Assembly: GCF_037975245.1 (NCBI RefSeq) | Contig: NC_092582.1 | Coordinates: 13,080,077-13,144,076, forward strand | Reading direction: 5' to 3' | From: Apostichopus japonicus | Lineage: Eukaryota > Echinodermata > Holothuroidea > Aspidochirotida > Stichopodidae | Length of the DNA: 64,000 nt | Shown: one piece after another, positions 1 through 15,200 of the stretch | Numbering within the stretch: position 1 is the stretch's first letter | Layout: every line of letters starts with the position of its first letter | Notes under the pieces: generated by a model | What the model was told of the DNA's origin: nothing | What the model saw: the letters and a program-made list of their open reading frames with translations, nothing else | Database searches by the model: none | Position numbers and translations under genes: made by a program

Positions 1-3000
1 CCATGGTTTTCCTGATTTTATTAATCATTTTTTGAATTCACTGAAAAGTGAATTTTATATAGTGTTGTATTGTAAGAATGGCAGCAACTATCCTTGTCCA
101 TGGAGGGGGGGGGGTTAAGGGACATAGGCTTCATAAAGGATAATTTTCAAGATGTAAACATGTATATAATGTAAATATTTTATAACTGGAAGAATTTTCT
201 TGACATCAACAGGAAATAAATAAGAAAATGTTATAAAAATTTGTGCTTTCTTTGTTCTCTATTTGCTTATTTCAGGGCAAGTAAACAAAACCAAGTACCC
301 AAGTTCAAAACAACTTCGTCCTATAAATATGATATTAAAAAAAAAGGTTAGGAAAGGCAATTCTCTGTAGTATCCTTTCCCTAACCACACATATGTAAAT
401 TTATCTCTTTTGAAAATGGTATATTTAAATGAGTTCATCATGATTTCTACTGGACCAACCAATGATCTATTTCCCCACCAGAGATATATCCATAAGTAAC
501 ATACTTCTAAGTGGAGGATATATCTGGAGGAAAAGGAATCATTGAAAGTGCACTTTCTACAGGTAATATCCTTACAATTAAGCCTTAACTGTGATAATAT
601 AAGGAGACTTTACTCTGTATCATGGTATGAATATTCATAGTCACCATCATTTACTATTCATTAATATGTGCCATATGCTAATATATGCATCATTAATATA
701 TGCTAAACTACTCTATTTCATGGGTGATGGCAAGATGAACTGCATATTTATATATACATTTATATAAATATATCTTTACAGAGAAATACAGTTACGACCC
801 ATTAGCAACAGACTCTTTAATAATATCAGGAGTTATAATGCAAAAAAGCTTGAAAATTGCAAGTTTTGGTCAATGTTAAAGAGATTCCATTGCTTTGTTA
901 CTGCATTAGAACACCACAGAGTAATTCTAAGCAATTTAATATCTTTCAAGGCACTTAAAGAATGATGTACAGACCAACTCTTGGAACACAATATATTAAA
1001 TGAGCACAGATTGTTATTGGATACTGTAACATAACATCACTGTGTTCACTAATATGAATAAAAGGAGAACTTGATGGTTGACATGGACTGAAATCTGACT
1101 CCCCCCCCCCCCTCCCTGACCCTGTCAAATATATATCAAATAAGGGAAATCTTCCTGTCTTATTCGAGTTTTTAGCCTTGTGCAAGCAATTTTTCCAGCC
1201 AATAGGTAAATGTGGTAAGTATTACATTATAATAGACAACTGTTATACTGTACTTCCTCTATAATGAAAACTATTTGCCATGTTTTTGCTATTACAACAG
1301 AATAAAAATTTGGTTTACTGCCAAGTCTGTTGAAAATTTGGATGTAAAAACATGGTAGGGTGTTATTGAAAACATTGGGTAGAAACTTATTACAGGCATG
1401 ATAAGATGGTATAAAAAAATATATAGAATGTTAATTATATAGTGTAGTAAGCACCTCATACTGACAAGGTCGGACTTGGAAACAAATTTAAGAATTTTAT
1501 AATACGTCAAATTCAAAGTTAATACTGCAGATAGAGTAGCAACTTCTTTACTACAAACCTAAAAGGCATTAAGAAATTGTGCAGTTAATTAGAATAAAAG
1601 CATACAAAAATATATAAATATACTACCATGTTAATACCACAAATGGGAGGATTTGAGGAAAGCAAAGGAGGAGCGGTGGGGATGAGGAGTTGACACTATA
1701 TGAATGAATTCTGCAACATGTTAATTATTTTATGGTATAAAATGGTACGTGGTATTATAAATTACTCCCAAATGAAAATACAATGTAAACAAAATTCACT
1801 ACAGGGTGCATTCATATATATACATCAACTGGTGCCAGATAAGGGCCTCAATTGATAGGTGTCAGTGGCCCCTTCAGTGGTTAAAACTAGTGGCAAAAAT
1901 ATGATGTTGCCCCTCTTTCAATTGCTAGTGGATGCATAGACAAAATAAAAGATGCAATAATTTGAAAAGTCTTGTTTTAAGTTATCTAAAGTAGTACATG
2001 TTCCTGGTTTATTCAGACACATATCATAGAATAAACACTTTACATGAACATCTTGCTCAAAGTCATACACGTTGCAAAGAAATACTCAAATTATATTCAT
2101 CGAAACTGCTGGAATACTAAGAACAAATTTGCTTGTTTGGAAAGCATCGGTTAAACGGGTAAGTACGTGGTTGCGATGAAAGGATGAAGTACATCATACA
2201 CAGGCCAAATTGTGTACATCTTTGATGAATTGCATTTGAATCTACGGAGGGTTTGGATTGGTCAGTTTCCAATCTTGGAAATGGATCTACACTCCCTGAT
2301 GCCAGACAGCCCCAAAGTCAATCAAAATTTCAATCTGAAAAATATGATTCGGGATGGCATAAATTTTTGGTAGGTTTGTTCTGAATCCATTAAATATGGC
2401 AGGTAAAAATACATCAGTTATATATCAGTTACTCAGTTACTGTGTAATTGAACTCCCAGTTAAATCAGTTTCATGGGATGCAAATGTGCTGATAGTAGTT
2501 CATGTAGTTAAAATTGTAAATACCATCTTCTAGGTTACTTTATAGACCAGCTACAAACAAGAAGCATTTCCAGAGAGGGATACTTTTACTCAAGTAAACA
2601 TTAATTATATACTCTGTCCACTTAACCTTGAACCAAAGCAGAGCGTAAGAAATCCCGTCTCAAAGTTGAGGGTTGTTCCATTGATATATGCATAACCAAT
2701 GGATCATATTCAATTATGGTAAAAGACTAGTGACATTAAAAATTCAATCTGTAGAAGGGTTATAAGAATAAAAAAATATCAATGAAATGGGTCTTTTTTT
2801 AAGTTTTTTTGTTGGATATACAGCAAAAATTGGTGGGAAAACAATATAAAAATTAGAACAACAGATATCAAATGATAACATTATGTAGTGATATGAAAAC
2901 TTTTACATTATGTTTAAGCAACCACCATTCGATAACCTGCAAATATATACACTGTTAGAGCACCCTGAACCTTAGACCTAAATATAAGCACACAGAATTT

Positions 3001-4643
3001 TTTTTTAAATATACTACCACATATGAAATTTCCTTCAACTGTTTACTGTTTTCTGGTCAGCTTATGATTTATTTCTAATCATAACTGAATACTACATTTT
3101 TGCAATGATAAGGGGGAAAGTTTAATGTCGGTTATACTTATGTGAGAGGATATATAGTTTCGATATGGATAATATTCCAATTTTTATTGATATATTCCAA
3201 ATTTGAGTTAAAATGTTGAATTGGCAGCCACCCGACGTGTAAGTTGTAATACATAAGCCCTTGTGGGGTTCTCCCACATTTGTGGTGGCATAAGCGTCGT
3301 AAAAATAACTGCTGATTATTATTATTATTATTTATATTAAAGTGCAGTTAGTAGAGAGGAGGAGGGGGTGGCATTCACCCTTATTCAACCTAACACACAC
3401 AAGAAATGGTAACTAGCACAATCTTGCAATAAAAACCTAATTATGGCTGAATAGAAATAATTCATAGTCTAAACTTGCATTGGAATGCACCATTTGACAT
3501 ATTAACATTAACCCAGATTCCCCCGCCCGCCCCCCCCCCCCCTTCATGGAAAGCCCACTACAACAGTATCAGGGTCGACATTCCCTCCTTTCTAAAATGC
3601 CGGATCTGCCACAGGTTAGTGTAATGACACAGGAATGACCAGGAAGCCATCAACACTTCCATCCTCATTAGAAGTGTTATACACTCTGTTACTACAGCTA
3701 TATGTAAAGACAGGCAACAATCTTGTACTTTGTAATCTTACTGATGCCTTTACACAAGGGGTACCATAGAGGCGGCCGACAGGACAAATCCTGCACGTTA
3801 CTCAATCTAGGTATATAGTCAAATTTTGATTCTGTCTGGGTCCTTTGCTCCAATCAATGATTTTTCTCTAGCCCTCTTTAAACAATTTGATTGAGAACCC
3901 CTGCTTTATACCTTCTGGGAAAAAATCCTGGAAAAATCACAACTTTTTTTAATGCAAAAAGTTACTTTCACTGCAACAAACTCACTATCATAGAATAAAA
4001 CAAGACACAGAGCGAGTAAAAGCAACGTTACTTAAAGCTGACTTCAAAAGTACTTTTCTTTGTAAAATTGCATAGCTATAAAATGAACATTAACATGTAA
4101 TTCTGCAATGCACTCATACGTCTGGTGGGGCTATTGTGTAATGCAATTACATAACTATGGGAATGTTTGGATTACGAAAAATAAGCTAACCAATCCCATC
4201 TGTTTTATCCATTTCTTTTTTTTTAAGGTGCAGTTTGATTGGCCATTTACATCTTATCTTGCCGTAAATGGTAAGGTACTTATTAACGTTCAAAATTGTT
4301 ACTTATTACAAAACTATAATAACAAGGCACAACTGTGAATCTTTGATTTAATTTTTTTTCTATGTCGTAATGGTCATGTTAAATGTAATGATGGCACTCC
4401 ATGAAAAATTTGCTGGAGCAGATCCTTGTGATACACTGAAGTGGGGATTCTGTTGGTTTAGAATCATAATCCAAACTGTGACATTACCTTTAGGTACCTT
4501 ACACTTGAATTTTAATTCCAAAATAATTAACAAAAATTATAAATTTCACATGATGGTAAGAATGCATTATGCTGGTCTGTGAAATACTTCCACTCCCCCC
4601 CCCCACCCTCCCACCAGAAGCCTTTGGCAACCATTATGGCAAT
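1..4643. other. Spacer without recognised gene
   Basis: AT-rich sequence with a C12 run (1101-1112), C-rich and G-rich runs near 105 and 3530, and the retroposon tail at 3228. All open frames are short and of low complexity; I support none of them as genes. Confidence 0.6.
3228..3336 (+). repeat. Retroposon 3' tail with (ATT)n
   Basis: The sequence 'tgtggggttctcccacattt' and 'ggcataagcgtcg' is followed by ATTATTATTATTATT. This has the form of a LINE or SINE 3' end. No coding part is left. Confidence 0.45.
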
Positions 4644-5245
4644 GACATCCTTCTTGATTGTTTCAAATTTTCCTTTGTTTATTATTTTTCGTCTTAATTT
4701 TTGTTAATCAAATCACGATTATGGTCACAACAATTAAGTAGCTAGCCTGGAATGATATAATTTCAAAATGGGCAAATTAATTACAATAAGTTTAATCACA
4801 TGTAGAACTAAGTACTTTGTGTGTCAACTAACAAAACAAGACTGACATCATTCTTGATTGTTTCAAGTTTTTATTTGTAAATTGTTTTTTCATCTTAATT
4901 TTTGTTAACCTAATCATGATTATGGTCACATTAATTAAGTAGCTAGCCTGGAATGATATCATTTCAAAATGTGCAAATTAATTAAACTAATTTTAATCAC
5001 ATGTAGAACTAAGTACTTTGTGCGTAAACTAACAAAACAAGACTGACATCCTTCTTGATTATTTCAAGTTTTCCTTTGTTAATTGTTTTTTCATCTTGAT
5101 TTTTGTTAATCTAATCATGATTATTGTCACATTAATTAAGTAGCTAGCCTGGAATGATATCATTTCAAAATGGGCAAAATAATTACAATAATTTTAATCA
5201 CACATGTAGAATTAAGTACTTTGTGTGTAAACTAACAAAAGCAAG
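4644..5245. repeat. Three-copy tandem repeat, unit about 200 bp
   Basis: Units start at about 4644, 4844 and 5045 with GACATC(C/A)TTCTTGATT and share the block 'aattaagtagctagcctgga'. Copies are highly similar. The array lies about 0.6 kb downstream of the COLGALT stop, possibly in its 3' UTR. Confidence 0.9.
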
Positions 5246-5860
5246 TATATATTAAAAAGTTTAAAGGTTGGTGCTTTTTCGAGTAAAGATTTGCATATTT
5301 AAGAGAAATGCTTCTCACAGAACTGAATAATCATACTGTAGTTCTTGATTTTTTAATTATGGTCAAAGAATGAACTTTGAAAGGCAATAACTCTATATGA
5401 AAATAAGGCTAGTTCGATAACTGGGAAATCAAGTTACCGCTGCTTCTGCCATTATTGATGCACAAACAGCTACACTTATTAAAGACCTTTGATTAAATAA
5501 ATGGAAAATACGCATGAAACATTTTTAGATTATTTTTTTGTAAGAAAAGCTTTCAAGCTTCTTTCAAGCAGGTGGCAACTCCACATAGCACTCCAAAACA
5601 GTATGACTTTACTGAATGTAATAGAAGCTTAACTGTCTACAATAGCCTCGGAAATTTCACCTCTTATAAAAGGAGCATGTCGTAAAAAAAGTTCTATTAA
5701 GAGAAACTAGGTCACCCTCTTCGCTTAGAAAATTTGGAAAACTTGTATTAGTTTTTTGTTTGCAAATGCCCGTTACCATGTTGATCTACAACAGAAATAT
5801 CCTTTAGAAACTGTGAGGTGAAGAGAAGGGTGTGGAATGCTCATCAGTTCGAGACCTTTG
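5246..5860. other. Likely COLGALT 3' UTR
   Basis: 615 bp immediately downstream of the COLGALT stop on its strand. I see no AATAAA on the minus strand between the stop and the repeat array, so the polyadenylation site is not located. Confidence 0.4.
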
Positions 5861-6203
5861 TCATAACTCTGTATGGTCTACGCTCTCCTTGACGGAATCT
5901 TCCTTTCCCTCAACGCTGGGAACGTTGCGTAATTCTTTTTCCTCCTTAATCGTCGACTGTGAGTTTGTACCGTTCGAGATCACCTTGTCCTCTCCGTCCT
6001 TCTTTTCCAGGGCTTCTCCGTCTTTCGTTGTTTCGGCGGATTCGCCGGTGGGCGTGTCGTCCAGGGCCTCCTCCCAGATACCGGAGGTCTCCGTATCGCT
6101 GATGTAATTGGGTTCTCCCGTGTAGTGGGTCGGAAACACAAAGAGGGGATTCACAGAGTACGTCACCAAGTCTCGAGGCCCAAAATATTTCGACCATTCT
6201 TCC
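5861..6203 (-). CDS. COLGALT1: COLGALT exon 10 (tail and ER-retention signal)
   Basis: Codes the last base of R536 and residues 537-649, then TGA at 5863-5861. The first 40 residues hold [12 protein letters not shown] and [10 protein letters not shown], conserved in the family. The remaining 65 or so are Glu/Lys/Ser-rich low complexity ending VDHTEL. HTEL is a known variant of the KDEL luminal retention motif; human COLGALT1 ends RDEL. Confidence 0.93.
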
Positions 6204-9200
6204 CTGTTGAATGTGAAAGAAGAAAAAAAAGTGTGTTAAATATTGAGTGCTTCTCTGACAAGGTGAAAACACTGACATCTAACACCAACCACATAATTAA
6301 GGATAAGTTTGATAGAGATATGTTTTGTAAATTGTAAACTGAGAACTCTTATTTCAGTTATGTCTGAAAATAAATCATATTTATGGGTCTCTCTGGAAAG
6401 TTTGTAAACCAGTACACAAAGTCCAGAATCTTTTTCACTGTTAGAAATATGTTGATTCAGAATTAAGCATAAATTAAATTGAAACTATTTAGTTATTAGT
6501 AAAAATTCAGAAAGTTGGCACCCGAACTTCAAATTACTGCAAAAATTGCCATTCTGTTAACTATAGCTCTTGGAACAAAATGAGCAGGTTTGGCAAACAT
6601 ATTGCATATGACTATAACAAAACGGAAGGAACTGTATTGGACAGTTTTTGAATGGCCTTGTTTATATTCAGAGTAAGAATAGAACATATAAATAAAGCAA
6701 TAAAAAACTAAATAAAAACAATGCAAACACATTCTACACTGGATCTTACTAACCCAATCACCAGACATGGGAAGTCTAGAATATTAATGAAAATAAACAA
6801 TTTAACAACAAATCTTGAACTTCCCTGACCTTGGGTGTTTATTGTACATGATGGGAAGGTATTCATCGACTGGTACCATCCTTCCTAGAGGTTTCTGAGC
6901 CAGCAGCTTCTTTGCCCCCTCTAGCGTCAACATATAACTTAGAGTCCAATAGCTGTAGCTGGGATGCACCAATATCTTGGATCCATTCAGGTAGCTTTCC
7001 GATTTGCCGTTGAGAATCTTGCGACCGACATAGCTGGAGAAGCAATGAAGAAATCATTTAAGAGATGGGTTGATGTTTTTATGACTGATTTTGACAGTTA
7101 CTAAGACATTCCCTACCGTGGGTATTTATGGGGTGAGCACTCGAATGGCACAAATCGTACATGTACAAGCCAATGCACCAGCTGGGCTAAGAAACATGAG
7201 ACAACTACCTCACTATGGCAATTTTGTGCTTGATTATTTCCTACACTGATGTAGCAGGTTTAATAGTAGAGAGGTGAGGGCAGAAGAGGATAAAGGTAGG
7301 TAGATTTATCAGACTGAGATTCAACTCTCTTTAAGCGCTGTTTATATTCTGTTCTCTTATTTGTTAAACTCTGGATTAATTAATTGACTGACGATGTATA
7401 AATCTACTTAATAGATTTTTCATTTGAAGATTGTCTGAAGACCAAATCACTGACTGACTGATTGACTTGTTCGACTGACTGTCTATACGTCTGGCTGACA
7501 GACTGACTGACAGACAGACCGAAAGACTGACTTATTGGGTGACTGATTGACTGACTGCGTGACTAACTTATTGATTGACTGACTGATTGAGTGACATACT
7601 GACAGACTCACTGACTGACTGACTTGAAAGGTAGCAAAGAATCTGTTATTTCCTTTAATGTCATATTTGCTTTAATATTTATTTTCACATATATGTGTAT
7701 GTTACATCAACTATCACAAAGGACCATAATAGTACCACATGATGGACACTGTACAGCAAATGCAATAACAATATCACCACACCTACAGGCATGACAGGTC
7801 ACAGGGGAACATCTCCTTTCAAGGTATAATATATGTGACCTTTGACACAAAAATAGCTCATGAGTCAATGTGTAAGTAACATCATGCTGACTGATCCCAA
7901 ATTTCATTACCAGACAAGTTACTGAATGCATATTACACTAGCAAAGGTCATGAAATGATGTCAGCCCTGATGTAACTCAAGGATGCATATATGGGAAATC
8001 TAGGTTAAATGCCAGTCATCTTAATTTAGTGCCAACTGTATTTCAAGATTCCCTACATCCATACCATATTCAGTTTCAGAGCCTTGGAAAAACACAAAGG
8101 TTTCTAACAGTGTAAATTTTAAAGTTAAACTTTTACCAGAGGCATTTTTTAACTCCCGAGGAAAATACTATGTTACACTGTGTCAGTACTGAAAGCTATC
8201 CATGATGTAATGATGGGGTGGGCATGAAATCGACCAGATTGGACACAAGGGAACTTAATTTAGAGTTCAAACTTTTCTGTAGCAGATCTTAAGTTTGAAC
8301 TTTTGTCTCTTATAAAATACTATTGCTCCTGTGTGGAAAACTGCTGTACTGTACATCTTTGGAGTAGCAATCTGACAATTTTACATAGCATTTTGTGACT
8401 CGATACTGGATTAATGATTCCCTGAACAAAGTGAAACTTTTGTACCCAATCATTTAAAGGCCCCAAACACTGCAATGATAATAACAGACATATTGCATCA
8501 TCTGGGGGAATAAAACATCAGACTATTCTACCAACTCAATTTCCATCCAATTATGTTGGAATATTCTATCCCACATAGGATCTATACATATACAGTATCC
8601 CCAAGGTTACATGGTATTTATATATTCCTGTTTCCTCTTGCTATTAAGCCCCTTAGGCTGCGTTAAACAGGGTCTTTAAAACCACCTCTTGGGCCGCAGA
8701 AAACGTGCCATGTGAAGCTTACTGGATTTTGTGATCTTTACTTAAGAATGCTAGAAAACCCATGTTACTTCCATCTGCCTTTGGAAACATTTCGAGCAAA
8801 AATGCTCTTCAGAGAGTTACACCTTTCCATAAACTCTCTTCTAAGGTCTAAAAGGTTGTTGAACTCCAACCACTGACAATTGAGAAAGTCAGGGCTCAGG
8901 AAAAGACAAGAAAGATAAGAAAAAACAGGAAAGCTACCCCCTAGTTTGCAGCAAGCCTGAAAACTTGCTGATATATCAAATTATTACAGCAAACGGGATC
9001 TTTGTTCATTGTCCCCCAACTGACTCACACCTGACTTCTTTCATAAGCTGTCTAAGTAAGGTAAAAGTCACACAGTTAATTTAATCAATATTGCTGAGAG
9101 AGTTAACAACACACCTGTTCACATCATCAAGTTTGAGTGACTCTTGATGGCCTTCAAGAGCACAAACAACCTTCTTGAGTCATGTCTCTAAAGTGAACTC

Positions 9201-12200
9201 CTTCAACAAATTCAAACTTCAAATTTACACAGTGCTGTTAAATGCGGTTTACCGTACACAATCCAATATCGAAGAGAGTAGCAGTTAGTAGTAGTAGTAC
9301 TAATTTGTAGTAGTATCATAGAGTGACTTTTAAACAATCTATATTGATAACACGTTAACATTATGTCAGATATTGGAAATGTGATGGTTTTGTGAGTTTC
9401 CTTTCACATTAAGATGACAAGACTCTAGAAAAATGCTCAAATCTATCAGTATCTTTACTAAACTGTCTATGAATTTACAGACTACATCATTGATGATAGT
9501 GTTGTAGTGCCAACCTTAGCATGAACTAGCGCATACACTCAAAGTCCACGAAGCAAGTGAAGAGTCCAGAAAACAGCTCAATTCTCTTGGTATAATCCGT
9601 GCAGACAATTCCCATAAACTATGGACTTTGAAATACTGAATGTTTCAAACATCAAAGTTAAATATATTGCATATCCCCCATTGCAACACATACTACTGCA
9701 TTGTACCGCATTGCACTACAGAGGCAATGTATTGAAGAGTGGTGTCGACCTCAAAGATGCCCCCTTTTTTGGGGATCCACTAGAGGAAGGCAACTACCCT
9801 TCTTGGCTGCACCAGTAACAGTTTATTTGACAAAGAATAAATCCTGACTAATCATCTTAATTTTTGAATGACTGATGAGTAAAGAAGGGGAGTTTTAAAA
9901 ATACTTGTCCTCTAAGCCTCATATATAAACTGAGGAAGGCAGTTTGATAGCAGACACCTTTAAACATACATACAGTACAATATATATATCACTGATTCAA
10001 TTGTTGACAATGCCTCAGGGCAGTTTCGCTGATGTCAACAAATAGTGATTACTACAGAGACTCACTGCCTGGTACAAAAGCCAGACTTTGATCCCAGATG
10101 TGAAAATCAATCATTCAAATGATATTTTTGAGGGGAAAAAAGACTCATAAATAGGAAGGACACAATGTTAGTCAATAACTAGCTGTCTGCATATCATTTA
10201 ATGTTTGTGTTTAAGGAACATGCCAATGAAGAATGAAAACAGGAACTAATAACAACAAGTCAACAAGGGGAAGTAAGTAATTACTAGAAACACTAGTCTT
10301 CTGAAAGGTTATCAGTTGTAGCTATCAAATATCCTGAAAGGTCATATGTAGGTCAATCATTTTATATCTTCTCAAAGCATTTACCTTCACTTTAAAGCAT
10401 ACTATTGTTTAATCCAACACTTGTCTGTATCTGCCATTTATTGGAATGATCTGAGCCTCAAAAAGGGTTTGGGCAATTATAGCATGGTAAAATTTAAGAC
10501 CAACACTGATAACATTTGGAAATGTGCTATGGTAGAAAAAGTTGACTTGTATAAAAAAAAAATGGCTGTTAATTTTCTACATTGAAGAGTAACAAACACA
10601 ACCTGGTGGCAATTTTTGTCATGCACAAAGAAAATTGATGTTAAACATTAGGCGAAATCTCACAAGATATTTAGTTGAGATAAATATATATATGAGATAA
10701 AGTAAAGTAACTTTTGTAAATTGACAAAGGGTTTATCTGATAAAACAATAATGTTGACTGTTGGGAGCACGATACTTAGATAGGTTTCCAAGTAGCAGCA
10801 TGGAAATACCTTTGCCTCCCCTAAAACTGTCAGATCGCCTCCTATCCTTTCCGAAAGACCTCTTACATCTCAAGTAAATCTATCATGAAAACTGACCAAG
10901 TAGTTGTTCATGAACTTGAATAGGGCTAAGAATACTGTAAGACATATATTCTAAACAATTATAATGGATACTGACAAGAGGCACCAAACCCTGACCAACA
11001 AATGAGTGATGAAAATATAGAACTACAAGCAAATACCACAAATCTCTACAAACATAAACTTCAGAATGATATAAACATGGTACTCACATCAAATCCCATT
11101 TGTGTCCCTTCTGAGAAATCTCCTCCTCTAGGTAAAACATTTTAGCCCTGAATTTGTACTCGAATCTGACATCGTCTTCAATAATGAGGATTTTCTCGTA
11201 CCCTTTCTCCACGACCTTGAGGGAACGATAAAAAAAATAGTTTATAAAAGTCGTCATGAAGCAAAATAAGGTGTGGAATGATACAGTTTCAGCCACATAT
11301 CTATGCACAGGTCTATGGCAGTATTCAGCTTTTTTTTTACGGCCATTTTAGCATATCTAGCCATTTTTGTGTAAACTAGTCAGTCACATATGAAATCCAA
11401 GATATGAACTTTCCAAGTTTCTCAACCAGTTGTGATCAACCTTAACCTAAATGGTTGACCATTTATTTCAACTTAAGGTTCATTTCTTTATCCTCTTATA
11501 ATTTTAAATTCTGGTAAATATTTGTAATTAACCTCAAGCATTACTTGCTGACGACAGCAATAACACTAGCGCAGAGCTTAATATGCAAATTAATGTTAAT
11601 TTGGCTTCCACAATGCAAGCAATGTAGGAGGCCTAGCGTATGTGCTAATATTGTACAGTATTATCACAACCAGCAGGCTGGCTGCATTCACCATGACAAC
11701 AATACCCAATAGTACTTCACAACCAGCTGGCTGCCTAGAATCACCATGACGATAATTCTGTACATTACATCACAACCAGCTGGTACAAGTACTAAATTTA
11801 AGCAAGTAACAATGTTCTTGAATTTACGAGCAGAGCTGGTCTGTGCAAGGAAGAGTATGCAAAGGAATAGCTTTACTACTTTTAGATTTAAGGCATTAAA
11901 ATGTGAAACCAAAAGATGGATTCCTTGACAGTACCAAAATTCAGTAAATAGAGTCAAATCCATCTTACATCACCATGTAAATTTGTTCACAGAAATGTGT
12001 GTTACAAACTTATTAATAGCATGAAAATAGGTATTCCAAACTGTCAGACCAATGCCTATAGGACCTGTTAAAAAACACATTCAAATCTTAGCACCCATTT
12101 ACAGCCAATTTAGCATAACTAGCTCAGGTTTTGTGTCACTGTACAATTGCTTAAATCCAGAAGAGTAATTAAAGTTTTGCAACCTGCTGTAACAACCTAA

Positions 12201-15200
12201 ATGGTTTGACCATTTATTTCAAACTTTGAAGTTGCAAGTCCTTTATATTTATCCTCTCTACATGTTTAAATTCTCTGCTAGATCAGAACCCAGACAATTA
12301 CATCTGTTCTATTTTTTCCAAGGGAATTAAACTGAACGTAAATTTTGCAGACCGACTACCACTGATGGGTAGACAATATTAAATTATGGGAAGCAGCCGA
12401 AACACCTGTTCAATCCCATCGGATACCGCTTTCAGGAATCTGTTTCATAACTGACCTTTTGACCTACCATGTAGATCACAATCCTGGCAATGGCTGCCAG
12501 AAGTTAATAACAGACTGACACAAAGTTGTTTAAGGTTATTGAAATGTCACTGTGAATCTATAAATTGATGATTTCAAAAACAGATGAAGTCAGAATGTGA
12601 TGACAAATCTCTGTTGAATTTCCGATGCTGGTGGTGTGAAGGTTAAATCCTGAGTCATGCAGGATACTTAAAGGAGCATATCTAGTTTGAAAATAATTCC
12701 AGTGAAAACAAGAATAAAATTAATCATATTTTATGACAAAGATATGGATAAATTTGGTGATTTTTTTTAACTGTTACTTGGCAACAGCATAATTCAATAA
12801 TACCTGCATCAATATCATGCTGAAATGTGTTTGTAGAACTCTTTAAAAAGGAAGGAAGATAATGATTCATTACCCAAAAGTGACTTCTTGATGAAGCATT
12901 GCACTATGAATATACTTATTAGCTAAGATATAATTCCAAATGTACCACATTTCGTATTTCAAATAATGAGGATCATCAAAAGGAAAACAAACTTTTGAGA
13001 AAGCACATGCCTATAGAATACACCTTTAAGAAATGAGTGAAGATGTTGACTCATAGCAAAGTTCTGAGGGTTAAATAATGGCTATTTTAACAGGAAAGCT
13101 TAACAACTTTCTTCCCTTTTGGAGAGGGGGAAGGGGGGGAGGCAAAAAGCGAAGGTAACCCACGTGGCCCTGAAAATAAAAATTTATAAACTATGGATGA
13201 TTTCAAGAACAAAAGATGATGGTTATTCTACCAAAAACACGGCCATAACAGCAATGGTATATCTCACAGCTTTCCCAAAACTTTGTGGGTTATCAACAGC
13301 ATTTGCAATCTCACTCTATATCTAACTCTCATACTACACAGGGTATAGTGAGAGTGTTAAGGTTGTGGCAAGACAGTCACAGTGAGGACTTTAGGTGTCA
13401 ATATATGCAAATTTATGCACAGACTAAAAATTGACTCAAGTCTCTGACCTCATAGGTAGATATAAATAAAAAGTCTGTTACTGACCTCTTGCCAAATATA
13501 GTAATGGCTGAGAAAGCATCCAATTTCCCCCTTTGTAAGAGTTCTCTTTGCCCAGGGGTCTAAATACCCTGGGAGCATGTCAATTCCAAGTCTCTCGATT
13601 TCAGTGGTAGTCATAGCTCTGAAAAAAAGTGTTACAAAAATGAGATCAAACTACTGGCAATTTTTACTTACAGGATTTACTTTTACGGGTTGTACCTTCA
13701 TCACTTTCTATTATTTTTTCCTGTTTGTTTATTAATAGAGTTTGGATTGCCAGGGATAGCTTCCTACAGTAAGTTGTACTTAGATCCAGTAATAATGCAA
13801 AAATCATTTTCTTGTGATAAATTGATATTTGTTTAAACAGGCAAAGCACTGTACCTCCTGTTCTTATGGTATAATGTATCAAGTTGGTACAGTAGAACAT
13901 TTCCAAACATTTAACAGGACAGAATAAAAACTGTCTAAAGAGATAACATATCCCACAATTTTGGGATTCTTTTCAACAACTGCAAAAATTATCATTTTAT
14001 GATACACTCATACTGAGTTCTTATCAATCTGCTCAAGAGGTTTCCCCGCTGAAAGGTGTTGGTAATAGACACTGCTGTGAAATGTTTGTATCTTCAGTAC
14101 TAAAATCAATAGCACTATATTGCCAAATGGATGTTAACATACATAATAACAAGTTTATTGTTGGCTTATTGTTTGGGGCAATTGACGTGGTTTCAGACCA
14201 CTTCATGCCTAGCAAGACCTTGTCTAAGTGAGTGAAGACCTCCATAATACAAGAATGAAACCTTTGACCTTTCTTGAGCCAAAAATCCAGTCTGTCATAA
14301 TATAGCAAATAAAAGTTGCCATGAATTGGCCAACACGTTAAGCTATCCAGTGAATTCTAACTTGCACCTGGCCAAGACTTCCACAATAAATTCAAAAACT
14401 ATTTTAGTCTGATGAAGTAAAGGATAAAGGTTAAAAGGGGAAACTTATATACTGTATGCTACCTCAATGTCTTGTCATTTGAAAAAGATGAAAAAAGTTA
14501 ACATACTTTCCATCAACAGCATCGAATGGTTTTGCAGCGATTCCAAGCTCTTTTAAGGTCAACATCATCCGTCTTCTTCTATTTGGTCTTCTCACCAGGT
14601 TGATCATATAAATCTCATCAAACCCCATCTTATCTGGCTCGGGAAATTTGTCAGAGATGTAGGAAGAGACTGGAAGTGGCTGGTCATGTTCCTCAACTAC
14701 ACAAAGACAAAGGAAGAGAAACAGGAATTATCAAACTGTTGGCCTATATGTAGCACTCAGTTGGGGCATATTTTACCGTACATACATACGTGCAGTATGA
14801 ACATCCTTTTTCTATCAATGCTGTTTCTATCAATCCTGATGAAGTGAACAAGAGATGGCGATGAAAAACACATAAAAGGAATATATATCACATATATTGC
14901 ATGTGATGGAGTATACACATATATACAGTGGGCAGTAAGGGCGGGAAAACTAGCGTTATACTCCACGTAACCTGTAAACCTTCCCAAATGAAATGAATAC
15001 TTATCGGGCGGCTCAGAATACGATCCAAAAATGAAAAAAAAAAAAATGAAAAAAAAAAAAAATTAAAGCTGATCGTACTCATTGCCTCCATCCTGAGAAA
15101 AAGTAACCTCTCAGCCTCGTCATACACATGGTCCTTGGATCCTGGGGGAGGTAGGAGTTTGCCGAATACTTGAGTGTTGAGGATGTACATCGGGATACCT

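Noticed and set aside
5832-6107. 91-codon plus-strand frame
   Set aside because: Antisense to COLGALT exon 10; a shadow of its Glu/Lys/Ser-rich coding.
7450-7625. Possible CRISPR-like or protein-coding repeat
   Set aside because: Imperfect tetranucleotide simple sequence without spacers, in an animal intron.
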